From an uncultured Peptoniphilus sp. (GTDB lineage: Bacteria > Bacillota > Clostridia > Tissierellales > Peptoniphilaceae), in NCBI GenBank assembly GCA_946999425.1, contig CAMQDG010000030.1:1-17630 (forward strand): 17,630 nt of DNA. The letters run 5' to 3'. Position 1 is the stretch's first letter. Every line of letters begins with the position of its first letter. The notes beneath the pieces are model-generated. The model did not search any database and was not told the origin of the DNA. It saw only the letters and a program-made list of their open reading frames with translations. Positions 15,301 to 17,630 of the stretch are shown piece after piece. Made by a program: the position numbers and the translations under genes.

Positions 15301-15465
15301 ACCTATTCTGCTGATGAAGAAATACAAAAAGCAGTTAAAAAATATGATGATTTCATAAAGACTGAAACTCTTGCAAGGGAAATAAAATCCGGTAAGGGAG
15401 AGGAAGAAGTTGACTTAAATGGTCATGAGGCTTTTATAAGTATAGAAAAGAATATTGCAGACTGA
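12367..15465 (+). CDS. ileS: Isoleucyl-tRNA synthetase, type 2 (IleRS2) with GXHH signature
   Basis: Class I synthetase of 1032 aa charging tRNA-Ile. The catalytic motif region is PPTANGKPGIHH, so the HIGH tetrad is GIHH (residues 56-59). KMSKS lies at 589-593. The editing domain has the Thr-rich WTTTPWTL (Thr224-226). Cysteine pairs include C183/C186 in CPRCG, CWRCG, CQCG and CPKCG, and DVWFDSGAMPF is typical. The size, the extended C-terminal part and the KPGIHH motif place it with type 2 IleRS (the MupA/eukaryote-like branch) rather than the common bacterial type 1. The in-frame ATG at 12355 lies in the ribosome site (GGAGGG, 12357-12362), so 12367 is chosen. Expression is controlled by the T-box just upstream. 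It is the only ileS seen here. Confidence 0.95.
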   Translation: MEKFKPLSKEPVAQREGKISEYWDKIDLLHESVKTREGHEKYVFYEGPPTANGKPGIHHVIARTLKDLTCRYKTMKGFKVNRKAGWDTHGLPVEIEVEKKLGLHNKQDIEKYGIEEFNKKCRNSVFEYEKEWRELTKRMAYLVDLDNPYITLDNNYIESVWNILNKMYKDGLIYEGHKILPYCPRCGTGLASHEVAQGYQLDKVETVYVKFKLSDKDEYFLVWTTTPWTLASNVALTVNPNVDYVKVKSNGEIYYLADALKDKVLKEEYEVLETMKGKDLEYIKYDQLLPFIKPDKTAFFVTCADYVTTEDGTGVVHTAPAFGEDDYNTGRRYDLPFIKPVDEEGKYTETPWKGKFVIDADPDVIKYLIENNLLYRKQKIEHNYPHCWRCGTPLIYYAHPSWYIEVTKFKEKLIENNNGVNWFPEFVGEKRFGNWLENLNDWAISRSRYWGTPLPIYRCQCGHIESVGSRKELVEKAIEDVDENIELHRPYVDNVHLKCPKCGKPMTREKDVVDVWFDSGAMPFAQWHYPFEHKEDFDQLFPADFICEGIDQTRGWFYSLLAISTYLTGKSPYKNVLVNDLILDKFGKKMSKSKGNTVNPFELFDNYGADVVRWYLIYVSPPWTPTKFDEDGLREVESKFFRTIRNIYNFFSLYANTDDIDPREFEIDLKDRDLIDRWLISRYESLVKTVNEDMDRFELTKVVREIQDFVIEDFSNWYIRRNRRRFWKTDVDNDKKAVYKTTYEVLLGIVKLIAPIVPFISEELYNSLTDGKSVHLEDYPRADEEKIDGYLEEKMALVIKIVELGRASREDAKIKIRQALKEVVLDGELKNKIGDLRELIKEELNVKEVKFESDLSKFMDYELKPNFKVAGSILGKKIKDFQNFLKDVDPKEFINSLRKDLQKIDLGGEKTDIKEDYVLVNIKSKPGFDVTMENNQFVILDTELTPELIEEGYVREFISKIQQMRKAKDFEVLDNISITYSADEEIQKAVKKYDDFIKTETLAREIKSGKGEEEVDLNGHEAFISIEKNIAD

Positions 15466-15483
15466 CAAACACTAAGATATAAT
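15455..15483 (+). promoter_or_regulatory. Promoter of the yajC-SCIFF operon
   Basis: TTGCAG (15455-15460), a 17-bp spacer and a perfect TATAAT (15478-15483) lie over the end of ileS, with transcription expected near 15490. The -35 matches only in TTG. It would allow yajC and the SCIFF genes to be transcribed independently of the T-box. Confidence 0.55.
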
Positions 15484-15503
15484 TATTAAAGAAAGGAGAG
15501 CCT

Positions 15504-15803
15504 ATGAACCCTGAAACACAAAGAATGATAGCATCTTTCTTACCACTTGTATTTGTTTTCGGATTTTTCTATTTTTTCGTAATAAGAAAAGAAAAGAAAA
15601 AACAAAATCAAATACAAGATATGAGAAACAATATAAAAGTCGGAGATATGGTTATCACCATTGGTGGAATTGTTGGAACGATTGTTGCAGTTAAAGAGGA
15701 TCTTTTTGTTGTTCAAACTTCAGGTGAAAAGTCAAAGTTTGAAATTATGAAATGGGGCATAAACTCTGTTATTGAAAACAAAAAAGACCTTAAAGAAAAT
15801 TAG
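15504..15803 (+). CDS. yajC: Preprotein translocase subunit YajC
   Basis: A 99-aa membrane protein of the Sec accessory complex. A single transmembrane helix spans about residues 10-27 (LPLVFVFGFFYFFVI), followed by a basic stretch RKEKKKQ and the conserved cytosolic domain NIKVGDMVITIGGIVGTIVAVKED (about 43-66) typical of YajC. AAAGGAGAG lies upstream at the right distance. It begins an operon with the SCIFF peptide 9 bp downstream. YajC usually partners SecDF, whose genes are not found next to it here. Confidence 0.95.
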   Translation: MNPETQRMIASFLPLVFVFGFFYFFVIRKEKKKQNQIQDMRNNIKVGDMVITIGGIVGTIVAVKEDLFVVQTSGEKSKFEIMKWGINSVIENKKDLKEN

Positions 15804-15812
15804 GAGGACCTT

Positions 15813-15959
15813 ATGAAACACGTAAAAACTCTTACGAGTAAAAGATTAAAGGATACCTTTGCTAAAGGCGGTTGTGGAGAATGTCAAACATCTTGTCAAT
15901 CAGCTTGCAAAACTTCTTGCACAGTAGGTAATCAAAAGTGCGAAAACAAAGATAATTAA
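15813..15959 (+). CDS. scfA: SCIFF precursor peptide (six cysteines in forty-five residues)
   Basis: A 48-codon gene for the ribosomally made peptide SCIFF. The leader MKHVKTLTSKRLKDTFAKGG is followed by a Cys-rich core with Cys21, 24, 28, 32, 36 and 43. The core runs CGECQTSCQSAC then KTSCTVGNQKC, nearly identical to the family consensus as I recall it. The ribosome site AGGAGG (15802-15807) overlaps the yajC stop. In the characterised homologue CteA, the maturase joins Cys32 to Thr37 by a thioether; residues 32 and 37 here are also Cys and Thr. The adjacent radical-SAM gene is the expected maturase. The mature product's function is unknown in all hosts. The call rests on sequence match plus gene order and is secure. 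Confidence 0.97.
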   Translation: MKHVKTLTSKRLKDTFAKGGCGECQTSCQSACKTSCTVGNQKCENKDN

Positions 15960-15960
15960 T

Positions 15961-15995
15961 ACAATAATGGGGTTGGAAACAACCCTTTTTATTGT
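15961..15995 (+). terminator. Hairpin/attenuator between SCIFF peptide and maturase genes
   Basis: GGGTTG (15970-15975) and CAACCC (15980-15985) form a 6-bp stem closed by a GAAA tetraloop and followed by TTTTT. Outer arms ACAATAA (15961-15967) and TTATTGT (15989-15995) can extend it across a small internal loop. It starts two bases after the scfA stop. As a partial rho-independent terminator it would give many peptide transcripts and few maturase transcripts. Confidence 0.75.
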
Positions 15996-16008
15996 GGGAA
16001 AGGTAAAG

Positions 16009-17355
16009 ATGAATACAATACACAAATTTTATTTAAATAATGTTTATATAATTTTAGATATAGCAAGTGGAAGCGTCCATCAAGTTGATCAAATAATTTA
16101 TGATTTAGTGGAAGATGTAAAGCTTTTAAGTGAAGAAGATTTAATAAAAAAATATGAAAACAAATATGGAAAGGCTCAAATTATAGAAGCGAGAAAAGAA
16201 ATTTTAGAACTTGAAAAAGAGGGTTTACTTTTTACTGTAGATCCAAGACTTATGAAGGCAAGTTATAATCCTCAGAATATTATAAAGGCTCTTTGCCTTC
16301 ATGTTTCCCACGATTGTAATTTGAGGTGTAAATATTGCTTTGCTTCTCAAGGGGATTTTCATGGGGAAAGACTTTTAATGGACCTCGAAACTGGGAAGAG
16401 AGCTCTTGATTTTTTAATAGAACATTCTGGAAATAGAAGAAATCTTGAAGTTGACTTCTTTGGTGGAGAACCTCTTATGAATTTTGAGGTTGTTAAAAAA
16501 TTAGTTGAATATGGGGAAAGCATAGAAGAAAAATTTAATAAAAATATTCGCTGGACTATAACAACAAACGGGATGCTTTTAAACAAAGAAGTAAATGCCT
16601 TTATAAACGAACACATGTCAAATGTAGTTTTGTCCATTGATGGAAGAAAAGAAATAAATGACGAAATGAGACCTACAATAAACAAGAAAGGCTCTTATGA
16701 TTTAATAGTTCCAAAATTTCAAAAACTTATAGAGGGCAGAAAAGATAAAGATTATTATATCAGGGGAACCTTTACTCATAATAATTTGGATTTTTCAGAA
16801 GATTTGTTGGACTTTTATAAAAATGGATTTATGAAAACATCCATAGAGCCTGTGGTAACAGATCCAAAGGAAGATTATGCTTTAAGAGAAGAAGACCTTG
16901 ATAAAATTTTAAAAGAATATGAAAAAATGAGTAAAGATTATATAGAAATAAAAAAGCACAATAAGGATTTTTTATTTTTTCACTTTATGATAGATTTAAG
17001 CCAAGGTCCCTGCATAATAAAAAGAACAGTGGGATGTGGAGCGGGAAGCGAATATATTGCAGTAACTCCTCAAGGAGATATTTATCCCTGCCATCAATTC
17101 GTAGGTGAAGAACAATTTTTACTTGGAAATGTATTTGATGGAATAAAAAATGACAAGTTAAGGGAAGAATTTAAATGCTCAAATGTATTTACAAAAGAAA
17201 AATGTAGTGATTGTTGGGCAAGATACTATTGTTCCGGAGGTTGTCATGCAAACAACTATTACCAAAATCACAATTTAAAAGAACCTTATAATTTAGGTTG
17301 TGAAATGGAAAAAAAGAGAATAGAATGTGCAATTTCAATTCTTGCAAATGAATGA
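16009..17355 (+). CDS. scfB: Radical SAM SCIFF peptide maturase (thioether-forming, SPASM domain)
   Basis: A 448-aa radical SAM enzyme predicted to install a thioether cross-link in the SCIFF peptide. The N-terminal ~90 residues (MNTIHKFYLNNVYIILDI...) resemble a RiPP recognition element that binds the leader. The radical SAM core carries CNLRCKYC (Cys103, 107, 110) for the SAM-binding 4Fe-4S cluster and DFFGGEPLMN downstream. The C-terminal SPASM part has GCGAGSEYIAV, DIYPCHQF, CSNVFTKEKCSDCWARYYCSGGCHANN and a late GCEMEKKRIEC, giving the ligands for two auxiliary clusters. An in-frame ATG at 15967 would add 14 residues, but it lies inside the hairpin and reads poorly, so 16009 (after GGGAAAGG) is preferred. 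It follows its substrate gene directly. Confidence 0.95.
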   Translation: MNTIHKFYLNNVYIILDIASGSVHQVDQIIYDLVEDVKLLSEEDLIKKYENKYGKAQIIEARKEILELEKEGLLFTVDPRLMKASYNPQNIIKALCLHVSHDCNLRCKYCFASQGDFHGERLLMDLETGKRALDFLIEHSGNRRNLEVDFFGGEPLMNFEVVKKLVEYGESIEEKFNKNIRWTITTNGMLLNKEVNAFINEHMSNVVLSIDGRKEINDEMRPTINKKGSYDLIVPKFQKLIEGRKDKDYYIRGTFTHNNLDFSEDLLDFYKNGFMKTSIEPVVTDPKEDYALREEDLDKILKEYEKMSKDYIEIKKHNKDFLFFHFMIDLSQGPCIIKRTVGCGAGSEYIAVTPQGDIYPCHQFVGEEQFLLGNVFDGIKNDKLREEFKCSNVFTKEKCSDCWARYYCSGGCHANNYYQNHNLKEPYNLGCEMEKKRIECAISILANE

Positions 17356-17377
17356 TGCTTAGGCATCATTTTTTTTA
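17351..17377 (+). terminator. Rho-independent terminator after the SCIFF maturase
   Basis: AATGATGC and GCATCATT form an 8-bp stem with a TTAG loop, followed by a run of T. The stem includes the TGA stop codon of the maturase gene (17353-17355), a very compact gene end. Confidence 0.9.
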
Positions 17378-17454
17378 TAAAATTTGTGGGTTTTAAGCCA
17401 TTTTTTATAGAAATTTATAAAGAAAATCATATTATTTTTTTTAAATTTAACTTA

Positions 17455-17463
17455 TGATATACT
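17455..17463 (+). promoter_or_regulatory. Extended -10 promoter for recJ
   Basis: TG-A-TATACT is an extended -10 element 20 bases before the recJ ATG; the -35 region is a plain T-run. With the terminator at 17351-17377 it marks the start of a separate transcription unit. The rest of 17378-17454 is AT-rich with no other signal seen. Confidence 0.5.
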
Positions 17464-17483
17464 GGTAATATTAAGGTGATTTA

Positions 17484-17630
17484 ATGGAAAAGTGGCTTAT
17501 AAAGAAAAACAAAAGTAATAAAACAAATTTAAATTTAAATTTAAATCCTCTTGTGGAAAAAATTTTATTAAACAGGGGGATTGATACTGAAAAAAAGGTT
17601 GAGGAATTTTTAAATCCAAGTTATGAAAAT
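17484..17630 (+). CDS. recJ: Single-stranded-DNA-specific exonuclease RecJ, N-terminal fragment (cut by window edge)
   Basis: The first 49 codons of a gene running off the right edge. It begins MEKWLIKKN, then after a short Asn-Leu repeat reads NPLVEKILLNRGID and VEEFLNPSYEN. A tryptophan near the start followed by a PLV..ILLNRGI...EEFLNPS block is the characteristic RecJ N-terminus, ahead of the DHH phosphoesterase domain, which is not in the window. AAGGTGAT at 17473-17480 is the ribosome site. RecJ is a 5'-3' exonuclease in recombination and repair; its place after SCIFF/Sec genes is common in Clostridia. Confidence 0.85.
   Translation, partial: MEKWLIKKNKSNKTNLNLNLNPLVEKILLNRGIDTEKKVEEFLNPSYEN
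17525..17546 (+). repeat. 6-bp tandem repeat in the recJ N-terminus
   Basis: AAATTT repeated 3.7 times encodes alternating Leu-Asn at about residues 15-21 of RecJ. It is in frame, so changes of copy number would not break the gene. Confidence 0.75.

Noticed and set aside
15967..16008. Earlier in-frame ATG for the SCIFF maturase
   Set aside because: It lies within the hairpin after scfA and encodes a non-conserved extension.

Overview
The window reads as chromosomal DNA of a strongly AT-rich, anaerobic, low-GC Gram-positive bacterium. AGGAGG-type ribosome binding sites, a T-box leader, an S-layer-homology (SLH) anchored surface protein and a SCIFF ribosomal-peptide locus all point to the Clostridia/Tissierellia. 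My best guess is a relative of Peptoniphilus, Parvimonas, Finegoldia or Anaerococcus; this is inferred from gene content and composition, not from a search. All genes look intact. Only the two edge genes are cut by the window.

Region 1 (1-6463, + strand) looks like a heme or iron acquisition cluster. It begins with the tail of an unidentified gene and a small flavodoxin. Three secreted proteins with NEAT-type (heme-binding) domains follow: a 171-aa divergent single-domain protein, a 1392-aa SLH-anchored protein with three NEAT-type domains and two FIVAR repeats, and a 281-aa protein joining one NEAT domain to a copper-amine-oxidase-N 'stalk' domain. A strong bidirectional terminator closes the cluster. 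A plausible scheme is heme capture at the surface, hand-over between NEAT modules, import by a transporter to the left of the window, and flavodoxin-linked reduction or degradation inside. Only the domain content is seen; the flow is inferred.

Region 2 (6470-9095, - strand) is a tight two-gene peptidase operon, pepT-pepD, both M20 metallopeptidases with complete metal-ligand sets. It fits an amino-acid- and peptide-fermenting anaerobe.

Region 3 (9165-12146, + strand) holds a BaiN/HI0933-type flavoprotein, a predicted homoserine-dehydrogenase-like protein with a C-terminal SAF domain, and an Rrf2 regulator with three cysteines placed as in Fe-S sensors. The Rrf2 gene has a near-consensus promoter of its own inside the end of the preceding gene.

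Region 4 (about 12150-17630, + strand) starts with an isoleucine T-box riboswitch (ATC specifier, T-box sequence, terminator) controlling ileS. The IleRS is type 2 and carries GIHH in place of the class I HIGH signature. The permuted GXHH form has been linked to extreme mupirocin resistance. Next come yajC, a 48-codon gene for the SCIFF precursor peptide (six cysteines), a hairpin that looks like an attenuating terminator, the radical-SAM SPASM SCIFF maturase, a terminator, and the start of recJ. The YajC-SCIFF-maturase order is the familiar clostridial one, but the secD/secF pair often found before recJ is missing.
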